Source: Actinomycetes bacterium (GTDB lineage: Bacteria > Actinomycetota > Actinomycetes > Actinomycetales > Cellulomonadaceae). From it: a DNA stretch of 25,443 nt. Position numbers and translations under genes: made by a program. Numbering within the stretch: position 1 is the stretch's first letter; each line of letters opens with the position of its first letter. Location of the stretch: positions 1-25,443 of the forward strand of contig JAJYTJ010000041.1 in assembly GCA_021793115.1 (NCBI GenBank). Direction: 5' to 3'. The notes below the pieces were generated by a model, which was not told the origin of the DNA, did no database searches, and worked only from the letters and a program-made list of their open reading frames with translations. Shown piece after piece: positions 1-7,510 of the stretch.

Positions 1-565
1 CGCGCCACGACGCGCCGGCCGTCCCGGCGATCCGGGCGCGCGGCGCGTCCGCGGGCACGCGCCCGACCGCAGGCATGTGCGGCTCGCCGGGCATGGCGGC
101 CGCCACGAGCGCGCCGAGCACGAGCGCGGCGCCCAGTGCGACGGCCGTCAGCGCGCCCGGGCCGGGCGCGGCGTGCGCGTCCGCCAGGCCCCGCTGGCGG
201 GCCAGCGAGCCGACGACGAGCCCGCAGACGAACACCGCCATGCCGGTGGCGAACCCCGCGGTGGTGCGGCGCAGCGCCGCGGAACGGCCGAGGAGCATCC
301 CCACGAGCCAGGAGGCGAGCACGATCGCCGCGATGGGTGCCCCCATCGCGACCAGCATGGCTGTCAGCGACGACGTGCCCGTGACCGTGCCCGCGGACCC
401 CCAGCTGGACGCCACGGGGCGGGGCAGCCGGTCGCGCCAGGAGAGCGCGAGGCCCACCGCGGCGCCGAGCACGACGAGCGGGACCACGAGCGCCCCGACG
501 GTCGTCGCGAGGCGGTGCGACGGCAGCTGGGCCCCGGTCCGCGGGGCGGTGGTGCGAGCGCTCAT
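1..565 (-). CDS. DUF1648-domain membrane protein (3' end outside the window)
   Basis: The frame opens at an ATG (563-565) and stays open for 188 codons to the window edge, so the C-terminus is missing. An AGGAGG-like ribosome site (GGAGGTCGTC) lies just upstream of the ATG. Four hydrophobic segments are visible, at about residues 20-41, 66-93, 104-122 and 138-157. After the first segment comes LPRPVASSWGSAG (residues 47-59), which matches the 'LP-P-P-HW-G-G' signature of the DUF1648 family. Some members of that family (SdpI-like) are immunity or signalling membrane proteins, but most have no known role. It is transcribed away from cysE on the same strand, behind a strong hairpin, so it is probably a separate unit. 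Family assignment is fairly good; function is unknown. Confidence 0.7.
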   Translation of the reverse strand, partial: MSARTTAPRTGAQLPSHRLATTVGALVVPLVVLGAAVGLALSWRDRLPRPVASSWGSAGTVTGTSSLTAMLVAMGAPIAAIVLASWLVGMLLGRSAALRRTTAGFATGMAVFVCGLVVGSLARQRGLADAHAAPGPGALTAVALGAALVLGALVAAAMPGEPHMPAVGRVPADAPRARIAGTAGASWR

Positions 566-590
566 GACGACCTCCGCGGCACAGCCAACC

Positions 591-647
591 ACGCCCGGGG
601 GTGGGCGTCCTGGGCCCCTCCGATCCGTCGGTCCGGCGGGGCCCAGG
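591..647 (-). terminator. Hairpin terminator after cysE
   Basis: Perfect 10-bp inverted repeat (609-618 with 638-647, CCTGGGCCCC / GGGGCCCAGG), starting 5 bases after the cysE stop in transcription direction. A second small inverted repeat (591-596 with 603-608) follows. There is no T-tract, which is common for terminators in high-GC Gram-positives. It probably separates the cysteine operon from the DUF1648 gene. Confidence 0.55.
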
Positions 648-652
648 GGCGC

Positions 653-1234
653 TCAGATGTAGATCGCCGGGTCGTCCACGTACTCGTCGGACGCGGCCCG
701 GGGCGCGTGGAACCGCACCGTCGCCGGCACGCCCACGGCCGAGGCGCCGGGCGGCACGTCGTGCACCACCACCGCGTTGGCGCCGATGCGCGCGTCGTCG
801 CCCACGTAGACCGGCCCGAGCACCTTGGCGCCGGTGCCGATCATCACGCGGTCGCCCACCGTGGGGTGCCGCTTGCCGTGCTGCATGGACGTGCCGCCCA
901 GGGTGACGCCGTGGAACATCACCACGTCGTCGCCCTCGTCGGCCGTCTCGCCGACGACCACGCCCATGCCGTGGTCGATGAACAGCCGCCGGCCGATCCG
1001 CGCGCCGGGGTGGATCTCGATGCCCGTGATGCCGCGGACGAGCTGGGACAGGAGGCGGGCCGGCAGCCGGAGCGACGGCTCCTGCCACATCAGGTGGGCC
1101 ACGCGGTAGCCCCACACCGCGTGGACCCCGGGGTAGCCGAATGCGACCTCGAGCCGCGAGCGCGCCGCGGGGTCGTGCGCGTGGGCCGCCTCGAGGTCCT
1201 CGCGGAGGGCGACGAGCAGGGGGGTGTGGGTCAT
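653..1234 (-). CDS. cysE: Serine O-acetyltransferase
   Basis: Transfers acetyl from acetyl-CoA to L-serine, giving O-acetylserine, the carbon acceptor for cysteine synthesis in the cytoplasm. The 193-residue protein has the short CysE form: an alpha-helical N-terminal half (1-70), then a left-handed beta-helix of hexapeptide repeats ([11 protein letters not shown] at 71-81, then [37 protein letters not shown]). The conserved DHG (87-89) and HG (108-109) histidines are present. The ATG at 1232-1234 was chosen because it gives the usual N-terminus; an in-frame start at 1282 would lie inside cysK. The gap to the cysK stop is one base, so the two are translationally coupled. Both would be controlled by the cysteine leader upstream of cysK. 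Confidence 0.93.
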   Translation of the reverse strand: MTHTPLLVALREDLEAAHAHDPAARSRLEVAFGYPGVHAVWGYRVAHLMWQEPSLRLPARLLSQLVRGITGIEIHPGARIGRRLFIDHGMGVVVGETADEGDDVVMFHGVTLGGTSMQHGKRHPTVGDRVMIGTGAKVLGPVYVGDDARIGANAVVVHDVPPGASAVGVPATVRFHAPRAASDEYVDDPAIYI

Positions 1235-1235
1235 G

Positions 1236-2171
1236 TCAGTCGAGCAGGTCCTGGTAGAGGACCGTGGACAGGTAGCGCTCACCGAAGCTCGGGATGATGG
1301 TGACGATGAGCTTGCCGGCGTTCTCCGGCCGGTTCGCCAGCTGGATCGCGGCGGCGAGCGCGGCGCCCGAGGAGATGCCCACGAGCAGCCCCTCCTCCTT
1401 GGCGGCGCGCCGGGCCATGACGATCGCGGTGTCGCTGTCGATGTCTACGCCCTCGTCGTACACCGTGGTGTCGAGGATCTCGGGGACGAAGTTCGCGCCG
1501 AGCCCCTGGATCTTGTGCGGTCCGGGTGCCCCGCCGTTGAGGATGGGCGACTCCTTGGGCTCGACGCCGACGATCTGCACGCCGGGCTTGCGAGCCTTGA
1601 GCACCTGGCCCACGCCGGTGATGGTGCCGCCGGTGCCGATGCCGGCGACGAGGATGTCCACCTCACCGTCGGTGTCCGCCCAGATCTCCTCCGCCGTGGT
1701 CCGGCGGTGGATCTCGGGGTTGGCCGCGTTGGCGAACTGGCGCGCCAGGATGGCGCCCGGGCGCTCGGCCGCGATCTGCTCGGCGCGCGTGACGGCCCCC
1801 CGCATGCCCTCCGCGGCGGGTGTGAGGATGAGCTCGGCGCCGAAGGCCCGCAGCAGCGCGCGGCGCTCCTTGCTCATGGAGTCCGGCATGGTGAGCACCA
1901 CGTGGTACCCCCGGGCCGCGCCGACGAACGCCAGGGCGATGCCGGTGTTCCCGCTGGTCGCCTCGACGATCGTGCCGCCCGGGGGCAGCTCGCCGGCCGC
2001 CTCGGCCGCGTCGACGATCGCCACGCCGATGCGGTCCTTGACCGAGTTGGCGGGGTTGTAGAACTCGAGCTTGGCGACGATGGTCGCGGGTGCGCCGTCG
2101 GAGATGGTGTTGATGCGCACGAGCGGGGTGTTGCCGACGAGCTTGGTCGCGTCGTCGTAGATGCGGGACAT
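1236..2171 (-). CDS. cysK: Cysteine synthase A (O-acetylserine sulfhydrylase)
   Basis: PLP enzyme that makes cysteine from O-acetylserine and sulfide; it forms the cysteine synthase complex with CysE, encoded next. The 311 residues are the normal family length. Visible signatures are the PLP lysine K45 in NSVKDRIG, the substrate loop SGNTG (73-77), the phosphate-binding GTGGTITG loop and GISSGAA near the C-terminus. A ribosome site (AGAGGA) sits 5 bases before the ATG. The protein ends with a short acidic/hydrophobic tail (YQDLLD) rather than the isoleucine usual for CysE docking in enterobacteria. The ~230-base leader contains a Cys-Arg-Cys leader ORF and strong stem-loops, so expression is probably set by cysteine supply. 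Confidence 0.96.
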   Translation of the reverse strand: MSRIYDDATKLVGNTPLVRINTISDGAPATIVAKLEFYNPANSVKDRIGVAIVDAAEAAGELPPGGTIVEATSGNTGIALAFVGAARGYHVVLTMPDSMSKERRALLRAFGAELILTPAAEGMRGAVTRAEQIAAERPGAILARQFANAANPEIHRRTTAEEIWADTDGEVDILVAGIGTGGTITGVGQVLKARKPGVQIVGVEPKESPILNGGAPGPHKIQGLGANFVPEILDTTVYDEGVDIDSDTAIVMARRAAKEEGLLVGISSGAALAAAIQLANRPENAGKLIVTIIPSFGERYLSTVLYQDLLD

Positions 2172-2222
2172 GGGTTCCTCTTCGCTGGTCTGGGGAGGGC
2201 CGGGAGACGTGCGGCGGAGGGC

Positions 2223-2288
2223 GAGCGCTGATCGTCCAGGGACGCGGGTCCCTCGCGCCCGACGGTGGGCGCGGGCCGGTCAGCGCTC
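2223..2288 (-). promoter_or_regulatory. Nested stem-loops in the cysK leader (candidate attenuator)
   Basis: On the minus strand a perfect 9-bp outer stem (GAGCGCTGA at 2280-2288 with TCAGCGCTC at 2223-2231) encloses two back-to-back perfect hairpins: a 7-bp stem (CGCGCCC/GGGCGCG, 2254-2273) and a 6-bp stem (AGGGAC/GTCCCT, 2238-2253). The 5' strand of the outer stem begins at the last base of the leader-peptide stop codon, so a ribosome at the Cys codons or stop would cover it. Together they would form a three-way junction between the leader ORF and the cysK ribosome site. The base pairing is seen directly; the regulatory role is inferred. Confidence 0.6.
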
Positions 2289-2359
2289 TACAGACAGCGA
2301 CAGCGGCGCACGACGAGGGTGCGCTGCGGGAGGGAGCCGGCAGCGTGTCGCACGCCCAT
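2288..2359 (-). CDS. Cysteine-containing leader peptide upstream of cysK
   Basis: A 23-codon ORF on the minus strand begins MGVRHAAG and ends VVRRCRCL before a TAG stop. It has a near-perfect ribosome site (AGGAGGAG, centred about 2368) 5 bases before its ATG, stronger than that of cysK itself. Two TGT cysteine codons (2300-2302 and 2294-2296) fall four and two codons before the stop, and the stop runs into a strong RNA stem. Short Cys-rich ORFs that act as cysteine-responsive attenuators before sulfur-assimilation genes are known from mycobacteria. By analogy, low charged tRNA-Cys would stall the ribosome and refold the RNA to favour cysK-cysE. It is too short for standard gene finders and is unlikely to act as a protein. 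Confidence 0.72.
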   Translation of the reverse strand: MGVRHAAGSLPQRTLVVRRCRCL

Positions 2360-2405
2360 CGCTCTCCTCCTGCGGGACCGACGGGGACCATCCCCGCCCG
2401 GACCG

Positions 2406-2435
2406 ACGGTAGCCGTAACACCGCGAGGGGCGCAA
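2406..2435 (-). promoter_or_regulatory. Candidate promoter of the cysK-cysE leader transcript
   Basis: On the minus strand a TTGCGC box (2430-2435) and a TACCGT box (2406-2411) are separated by 18 bases. This fits a housekeeping-type promoter of a high-GC organism, with transcription starting near 2399, about 40 bases before the leader-peptide ATG. It is pattern matching only. Confidence 0.4.
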
Positions 2436-2483
2436 AGGTTCCCACGCGCGGTCCACCATCGTGCTCGGCACCGGGAGGGGTCG

Positions 2484-3487
2484 ATGGCGCACAGGTCCGG
2501 CAGGGCGACGATCGTCGAGGTCGCCGCCGCGGCGGGGGTGTCCCCCGCGACGGTCTCGCGCGTGATGAACGGTCGGTTCGCGGGGAGCCGGAGGTGGCGG
2601 CCCGCGTCCGCCGGGCGGCGGTCGATCTGGCCTACGCCCCCAACCATCTCGCCCGCTCGCTCGCGCTGGGGGAGACCACGGCGATCGCCCTCGTGGTGCC
2701 CGACCTCGCGAACCCCGCGTTCCAGGAGGTGATGGCGGGGCTGACGCGGTCGGCGGCGCGCGACGGCTACCGCATCCTCGTGGCGGACTCGGCGGAGTCG
2801 CTGCAGGAGGAGCCCCCGCTGGCGACCGAGATCCGCCGCCGGTGCGACGCGATCGTGCTGTGCGCGCCGCGCATGGCCGCCGACGTGCTGGCCGGCATGG
2901 TCGCGGGGCTGCAGCCGCTCGTGCTCGTCAACCGGCCCGGCGGGCCGCCCGGCGTCCCCTCGCCGTCGATCGACTACCAGCGCGGCATCGTGGCCCTCGC
3001 GCGCCACCTGCACGGGCTGGGCCACCGGGAGGTGGCCTACCTCGGCGGACCGCCGCTGAGCGCGTCGAACATCTCCCGCGCGCGCGGCCTGGCCGACGCC
3101 GAGCGGCTGCTGCCCGGGCTGCACCTGCGCCCGCTGGGCGACGGCGCGTCGGCGCGCGCGGGCCTCGCCGCCGCGGACGCGGTCCACCGCAGCGGCGTCA
3201 CGGCGGTCATGGCGTACAACGACCTCGGGGCGATCGGCGTGGTGCACGGCCTGCGGGCGCTGGGCCTGCGCGTGCCGGAGGACGTGTCCGTCACGGGGTT
3301 CGACGACGTCCCGCTGGCCCGGTTCTTCTCGCCGCCCCTCACCACGGCCGCGGCGCCCTACGAGCAGCTGGGCGTGGAGGCGTGGTCGCGCATGCGCGCT
3401 CTGCTGCGCGGCGAGCCGCCGGAGCCGGACGTGCTGCTCGACGCGCGGCTCGAGGTGCGGGGCTCGACCGCACCGCCCGGGCGCTGA
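2484..3487 (+). pseudogene. LacI-family transcriptional regulator, frameshifted
   Basis: Starting at ATG 2484 after a GGGAGGGG ribosome site, one frame encodes a typical LacI helix-turn-helix (TIVEVAAAAGVSPATVSRVM, residues 9-28) up to NGRFAG. The family sequence then continues in the next frame from 2585 (EPEVAARVRRAAVDLAYAP, hinge helix HLARSL, then the periplasmic-binding-protein-like sensor domain) to the TGA at 3487. One missing G in the run at 2582-2585 explains the break; adding it restores a 334-residue protein of normal length. As written, the first frame ends at 2732 and the sensor domain has no start of its own. Either the gene is recently inactivated or the base is a sequencing error. 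Its target is unknown. It ends 10 bases from the convergent gntR gene. Confidence 0.85.
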
Positions 3488-3497
3488 GCGGCGGGCC

Positions 3498-4232
3498 TCA
3501 GAGCGAGTAGTCGAACGCCAGCCGCAGCCGGTCGCCGCGGAAGACGATCGTCGAGTACTCGAACGGCCGGCCGCCCTCGTCGGCGATGACGTCGTGGAGC
3601 AGCAGCGCCGGGTCGCCCCGGTGCATGTCGAGCTGGCGGGCCTCGGCGATGCTGACGGCCACGGCCTCGAGGTGCTCGCGCACGTGCCGCATGGGCAGCC
3701 CGTAGCTGTTCTCCAGGACGACGCACAGCTGCTCGGAGACCACGTCGTGGTCCTCCAGACCAGGGACGAGCGCGGCGGGCACGTGCGAGCGGTGCAGGCT
3801 GATGGGTTCGCCCTGCACCGAGCGGACGCGGACGATGACGTAGACCTCGTCGCCGCGTGCCAGCCCCAGGCGGTCGCGGACCACGGACGAGGCCGCCTCG
3901 CGCTCGAACGTCACCAGGCGCGTGGTGGTCGAGTAGCCGAGGGCCTCGAGCTGCTCGCGGATCCCGCGGTAGGCGGGGGAGACGGCGTTGATCTTGCTGG
4001 GGGCCACGTAGGTGCCCTTGCCCGGGACGCGCAGCAGCAGGCCGTCGTTGACGAGCTTGGTGAGCACGCCCCGCACCGTCATGCGGCTCAGGCCGTACAT
4101 CCGGTTGAGCTCGTTCTCGGACGGGATGCGCTGGTTCGGCTGCCACTCGCCGCTGGCGATCTTGCCGGACAGGATCTGCTCCAGCTGCGCGTAGAGCGGC
4201 ACCGCCGAGTCTCGCTCCAGCACCTCGGGCAT
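3498..4232 (-). CDS. GntR-family regulator with UTRA domain (HutC subfamily)
   Basis: A 244-residue cytoplasmic repressor. The N-terminal winged helix-turn-helix (about 10-75) includes PLYAQLEQIL, the IPSENEL motif and the recognition segment LSRMTVRGVL. A UTRA ligand-binding domain follows (about 90-240), which in this family senses sugar phosphates or related small molecules. The ATG at 4232 was chosen for its strong GGAGGGGAGG ribosome site and because residues from there match the family; the frame is open further upstream to 4328. It is divergent from the sugar operon beginning at 4399. A palindrome (4329-4342) lies between them over likely -10 sequences of both genes, so autoregulation and repression of the operon are likely. 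The inducer is unknown but is probably a phosphorylated pathway intermediate. Confidence 0.9.
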   Translation of the reverse strand: MPEVLERDSAVPLYAQLEQILSGKIASGEWQPNQRIPSENELNRMYGLSRMTVRGVLTKLVNDGLLLRVPGKGTYVAPSKINAVSPAYRGIREQLEALGYSTTTRLVTFEREAASSVVRDRLGLARGDEVYVIVRVRSVQGEPISLHRSHVPAALVPGLEDHDVVSEQLCVVLENSYGLPMRHVREHLEAVAVSIAEARQLDMHRGDPALLLHDVIADEGGRPFEYSTIVFRGDRLRLAFDYSL

Positions 4233-4328
4233 CGGACCCTCCCCTCCTGCTGGCGCATCGTAGCGAGCGTGCGGGTGGTCGACGGGGACGTGACCGGGCG
4301 CCGCCGTCGTCCCATGGCCCCCGGGCAT

Positions 4329-4342
4329 CTATACCTGTATAG
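4329..4342. promoter_or_regulatory. Candidate GntR operator in the divergent promoter
   Basis: The 14-base inverted repeat CTATAC-CT-GTATAG is the most AT-rich patch in the region. It contains TATAGT (4338-4343), a good plus-strand -10 for the sugar operon, and TATAGA on the minus strand for gntR. HutC-type GntR proteins bind short palindromes of the GT-N-TA-N-AC type, and the half-site GTATAG fits partly. Assignment to the adjacent regulator is inferred from position and symmetry. Confidence 0.55.
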
Positions 4343-4398
4343 TCAAGTTTGGCCCACCACGGACCGTCGCCACAACGTCGAGGCGAAGGAGTCCCGCC

Positions 4399-5751
4399 AT
4401 GGAGACCGCGACGCTCGTCCCACCGCTCGTGCCCCTGCGCACGGTCCGGGGGCTCGGACTGCCGGTGCTGCGCGGCCAGGAGGCCGACGTCGAGCGCGTG
4501 CTCGACCACCCGCTCGACCCCGCCGCCGCCGGCGAGCTGCGGCGCTTCGCACGGTGCGTGGGGGTGACCGACGAGCTGGCCCACGTGGTGCGGCTGTTCG
4601 GGACGCCACCGGGGCACACGCCCGCCGGGTTCCGCGTGGGCCTGCAGCTCGAGGCCGACGGCACGGTGCGCTTCGACCTGCGGCGCGACATCTCGTACGA
4701 CGCGGACGGAGCCCTGCGCCCGACCGGCCAGCTGTTCTCCGTCGACAGCGCCAACCCGTACGAGATCGCGGGCGTCGCGCCGCTCGTCGCCAACCTGACG
4801 TGCAACCCCTCGATCATCTGGGACCTGTTCCTCTCGGACCCCAAGGCCAACGTCGGCGGGGTGTTCAAGGACCGCGACGAGGTGATGACCGAGATCGCCC
4901 GGATCCTCGGCCCGGGCGCGGACATGAGCATCGAGCTGGAGGACCCGTTCGACGACGTCGAGCGCGTGCTCGACGAGGCCGAGCACCTGCGCGAGCTCGT
5001 CTCGGACTACCGCCTGGTCGTCAAGGTGCCGCACACGGGCCCCGTCAACGCAGCCAACGCCCCGCAGCTGCTGGCCGGCGACGGGCACCTCGACGTGCGG
5101 TACGACGAGCCCGCGACGGGCGACGCGTTCCGCGGCCACCGGCTAGCCCTGCTCCTGCGCGAGCACGGCTTCCGCATCAACTTCACGCTCATGTTCGAGC
5201 CGTACCAGGCGCGCCTCGCGCTGCAGGCCAGGCCGTACTTCATCAACTCCTTCGTGCGGCACCGGGCCTTCCAGTCGCAGCGCATGGCCGCCCTGCTCGA
5301 CGAGCACGCGGCGACGGGCGACGACGCGCCGCTCGTCGCGCTGCGCACGTACCTGCTGGACAACGACTACCTGTCGACCAAGGACGCCGGCCTGGACCTG
5401 GCGGAGTGCCGGCGGATCGCGGAGCGCGTCGTCGCCTACCGGCGCACCCGCGAGCCGGAGGGCGCCGACGGCCTCGACCACGCCCGCCACAACCTGCGCG
5501 TGCTGCGGGACGCGAACCTGCCGGACACCCGGTTGATCATCTGCTCGATGGAGGGGGAGCGGAACTACCCCGACATCGACCGCATGCTCACCGAACCCGA
5601 CCTTGCCGACATGGCGCACCGCGTGGTGATCACCGCCGAGCCCGGCTACCTCGCGCGCTTCACGTCGACCAACCAGGTGGTCTCGTACCAGCGCCGGTTC
5701 CTGCGGGCCGCCGCGAAGACGAGGGACGCTCGCGCTGCACGTTCTGAGTAG
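4399..5751 (+). CDS. Transaldolase-family enzyme (long form)
   Basis: A 450-residue TIM-barrel protein of the transaldolase/fructose-6-phosphate aldolase superfamily. Evidence is LTCNPSI at 133-139 (beta-1 region of transaldolases), the probable Schiff-base lysine K209 in VVKVPHTGPVN, and INFTLMFEPYQARLALQARPYFINSFV, matching the 'TLIFS-QA-LAA-AGA-Y-SPFVGR' segment. It is clearly longer than ordinary transaldolases (about 220-380 residues), with roughly 120 extra N-terminal residues, so it is not the housekeeping pentose-phosphate enzyme. An AAGGAG ribosome site precedes the ATG. It is the first gene of an operon with a class II aldolase, a phosphatase and DhaL/DhaK kinase subunits. An enzyme releasing or using dihydroxyacetone, as fructose-6-phosphate aldolase does, would fit that company. 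Exact substrate unknown. Confidence 0.8.
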   Translation: METATLVPPLVPLRTVRGLGLPVLRGQEADVERVLDHPLDPAAAGELRRFARCVGVTDELAHVVRLFGTPPGHTPAGFRVGLQLEADGTVRFDLRRDISYDADGALRPTGQLFSVDSANPYEIAGVAPLVANLTCNPSIIWDLFLSDPKANVGGVFKDRDEVMTEIARILGPGADMSIELEDPFDDVERVLDEAEHLRELVSDYRLVVKVPHTGPVNAANAPQLLAGDGHLDVRYDEPATGDAFRGHRLALLLREHGFRINFTLMFEPYQARLALQARPYFINSFVRHRAFQSQRMAALLDEHAATGDDAPLVALRTYLLDNDYLSTKDAGLDLAECRRIAERVVAYRRTREPEGADGLDHARHNLRVLRDANLPDTRLIICSMEGERNYPDIDRMLTEPDLADMAHRVVITAEPGYLARFTSTNQVVSYQRRFLRAAAKTRDARAARSE

Positions 5752-5763
5752 ACATGTCTAGAC
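5749..5763. promoter_or_regulatory. Overlapping palindromes between the first two genes of the sugar operon
   Basis: TAGACATGTCTA (5749-5760) is a perfect 12-base palindrome beginning at the stop codon of the transaldolase-like gene. It overlaps a perfect 8-base palindrome, GTCTAGAC (5756-5763). GTCTAGAC exactly fits the GT-N-TA-N-AC form of HutC/DasR-type GntR operators. A second site for the adjacent GntR regulator, or an internal promoter operator for the aldolase gene, is plausible. Inferred from symmetry and position. Confidence 0.5.
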
Positions 5764-5815
5764 TGCCGCCATCCCGGCGCGCCCCGGGGGCGGCCGAACG
5801 ACGAAGGGGTCGGGG

Positions 5816-6700
5816 ATGATCGCATCGACGTCCGCACTGGCACGTCATGGCCGCGAGCACGGGTACGCGGTCCCGGCCGTCAACGTGCTCGACGACATCA
5901 GCCTGCGGGCGGTGGTCGCCGCGGCGGTCGCGGCGTCGGCGCCGCTCATCGTCCAGGTCTCGGTGAAGACCGTGAAGCAGCTCGGCACCGAGCTGACGAC
6001 GACGACCTTCCGCCTGGCCGCGCAGGACGCGCCGATCCCCGTCGCGCTGCACCTGGACCACTGCCCCGACCGCGCTGTCATCTCGGACGTCGTGGCGGCC
6101 GGCTGGTCGTCGGTGCTCTTCGACGCCTCCGACCGGGACCTGGCCGACGCGGAGCGCGAGACCGGCGAGGTGGTCGCGGAGGCCCACGCGGCCGGGGTCG
6201 ACGTGGAGTCGGAGATCGAGAACATCGTCGGCGTCGAGGACGGCGTGGGCTCCGACGTCGCCCTGCACGCCTACTCGGTGCCGCAGCTCGCGGAGATCGC
6301 CAAGCGCACGGGCGTGGACCTGCTGGCCCCGCAGCTCGGCACCGCGCACGGCCAGTACAAGGCCCGGCCGGTGCTGCTGCCGGACCGGGTCCGCGCACTG
6401 GCCGAGCTCGTCGACATCCCGATCGTCCTGCACGGGGGGACGGGCCTGACGGCCGACGACTTCCATGCGTTCATCGCCGCCGGGGTGTCCAAGATCAACA
6501 TCTCGACCGCCGTGAAGATGGCGTACATGAAGGCCGCCGCGGACCACCTCGACGTGGCCCGCGCGAAGGACAGGTGGGACCCGCCGACGATGTTCCGCGA
6601 GATCCAGGCCGCCGTGACGGCCGCCATCGCCACCCACATCGAGTGGTTCGGCGCCACGGGTCACGCGGCAGGCGCGCTCGCGGCGGGGGTGGGCCGGTGA
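5816..6700 (+). CDS. Class II fructose-/tagatose-bisphosphate-type aldolase
   Basis: A 294-residue zinc-dependent aldolase of the FbaA/GatY/KbaY superfamily. The catalytic aspartate and zinc histidine are in HLDHC (D81, H82). The other metal ligands are acidic residues at 131-135 (ESEIE), H178 in GTAHGQYK and H206 in LHGGTG. The phosphate-binding segment GVSKINISTA follows. The family splits ketose (bis)phosphates into dihydroxyacetone phosphate and an aldehyde. Length is close to the GatY/KbaY group. The start is the ATG after GAAGGGG. The stop overlaps the GTG of the phosphatase gene, indicating coupling. Presence beside a DhaK/DhaL-like kinase and a transaldolase-like enzyme argues for a dedicated catabolic role, not central glycolysis. 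The precise sugar cannot be read from sequence. Confidence 0.9.
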   Translation: MIASTSALARHGREHGYAVPAVNVLDDISLRAVVAAAVAASAPLIVQVSVKTVKQLGTELTTTTFRLAAQDAPIPVALHLDHCPDRAVISDVVAAGWSSVLFDASDRDLADAERETGEVVAEAHAAGVDVESEIENIVGVEDGVGSDVALHAYSVPQLAEIAKRTGVDLLAPQLGTAHGQYKARPVLLPDRVRALAELVDIPIVLHGGTGLTADDFHAFIAAGVSKINISTAVKMAYMKAAADHLDVARAKDRWDPPTMFREIQAAVTAAIATHIEWFGATGHAAGALAAGVGR

Positions 6701-7485
6701 GCCCGGCGCTCGTCTTCGACTGCGACGGCGTGCTGGCGGACACCGAGCGGGACGGCCACCTGCCGGCGTTCAACGCCACGTTCGCAGAGTTCGGGCTGCC
6801 GGTGCGGTGGAGCGTCGAGGAGTACGGCCGGCTGCTCGCGATCGGGGGCGGCAAGGAGCGGCTGTCGACCCTGCTCACGCCCGAGAACGTCGCGGCGTGG
6901 GGCCTGCCCGCCGAGCCGGCGGAGCAGCGGGAGCTCGTCGCGCGCTGGCACCAGGCGAAGACCGCCCGGTACACGGCGTTCATCGGCTCGGGTGCGCTGC
7001 CCGCGAGGCCGGGGATCGCCCGGGTCTCCCGGGAGGCGCACGCGGCCGGCTGGCGGCTGGCGGTGGCCTCCACCTCGGCGGAGGCGTCGGTGCGGGCCGT
7101 CCTGGAGCACGCCGTCGGCGCCGAGCTGGCCGAGGCCTTCGCCGTCTTCGCGGGCGACGTGGTGCCGCGCAAGAAGCCCGCGCCCGACATCTACCTGCTC
7201 GCGCTGCACGAGCTCGGCGCCGACCCCGCCGACGTCGTCGTCGTCGAGGACAGCGGCAACGGGCTGGCCGCCGCGCGCGCCGCGGGGCTGACCACGCTCG
7301 TCACGGTCAGCAGCTACACCGTCGACGAGGACTTCTCCGGTGCGGCGCTCGTCGTGTCCTCGCTCGGGGAGCTGCCCGACGAGCCGGCGCGCGTGCTGGC
7401 CAACCCCTACGGGCTCGCCGTGGGCGGCGAGATCCACCTCGACGACGTCGAGCTCCTGCGCACCGCGGGAGCGCACACCCCCTGA
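6697..7485 (+). CDS. HAD-superfamily sugar phosphatase (CbbY/beta-phosphoglucomutase-like)
   Basis: A 262-residue Rossmann-fold hydrolase. Motif I is VFDCDGVLADTERDGH, with nucleophile D8 and acid/base D10. The alpha-helical cap follows, motif II is around VASTS, the motif III lysine is in PRKKPAPDIY, and motif IV is VVVEDSGNGLAAARAAG. The DTERDGH-AFN stretch resembles the CbbY group, whose studied members dephosphorylate xylulose-1,5-bisphosphate; beta-phosphoglucomutases are close relatives, so phosphatase versus mutase is not certain. The GTG at 6697 overlaps the aldolase stop (GTGA) and gives the canonical N-terminus; an upstream ATG at 6574 would lie inside the aldolase. It probably trims a side-product or pathway sugar phosphate. 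Confidence 0.87.
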   Translation: MSPALVFDCDGVLADTERDGHLPAFNATFAEFGLPVRWSVEEYGRLLAIGGGKERLSTLLTPENVAAWGLPAEPAEQRELVARWHQAKTARYTAFIGSGALPARPGIARVSREAHAAGWRLAVASTSAEASVRAVLEHAVGAELAEAFAVFAGDVVPRKKPAPDIYLLALHELGADPADVVVVEDSGNGLAAARAAGLTTLVTVSSYTVDEDFSGAALVVSSLGELPDEPARVLANPYGLAVGGEIHLDDVELLRTAGAHTP

Positions 7486-7510
7486 GGAACCGAACGACAG
7501 GAGCGAGACA

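Noticed and set aside
77..1297. A 406-codon plus-strand frame over cysE and the DUF1648 gene
   Set aside because: Its composition is Arg/His/Gly-rich with no recognisable motif and it is antisense to two clear genes.
2172..2483. A SAM (S-box) or other named riboswitch before cysK
   Set aside because: No recognisable conserved riboswitch core was seen; the leader ORF plus stem-loops explains the region better.
3358..5139. A 593-codon minus-strand frame spanning gntR and the transaldolase-like gene
   Set aside because: It is out of phase with gntR and antisense to the transaldolase gene; the sequence is low-complexity shadow coding.
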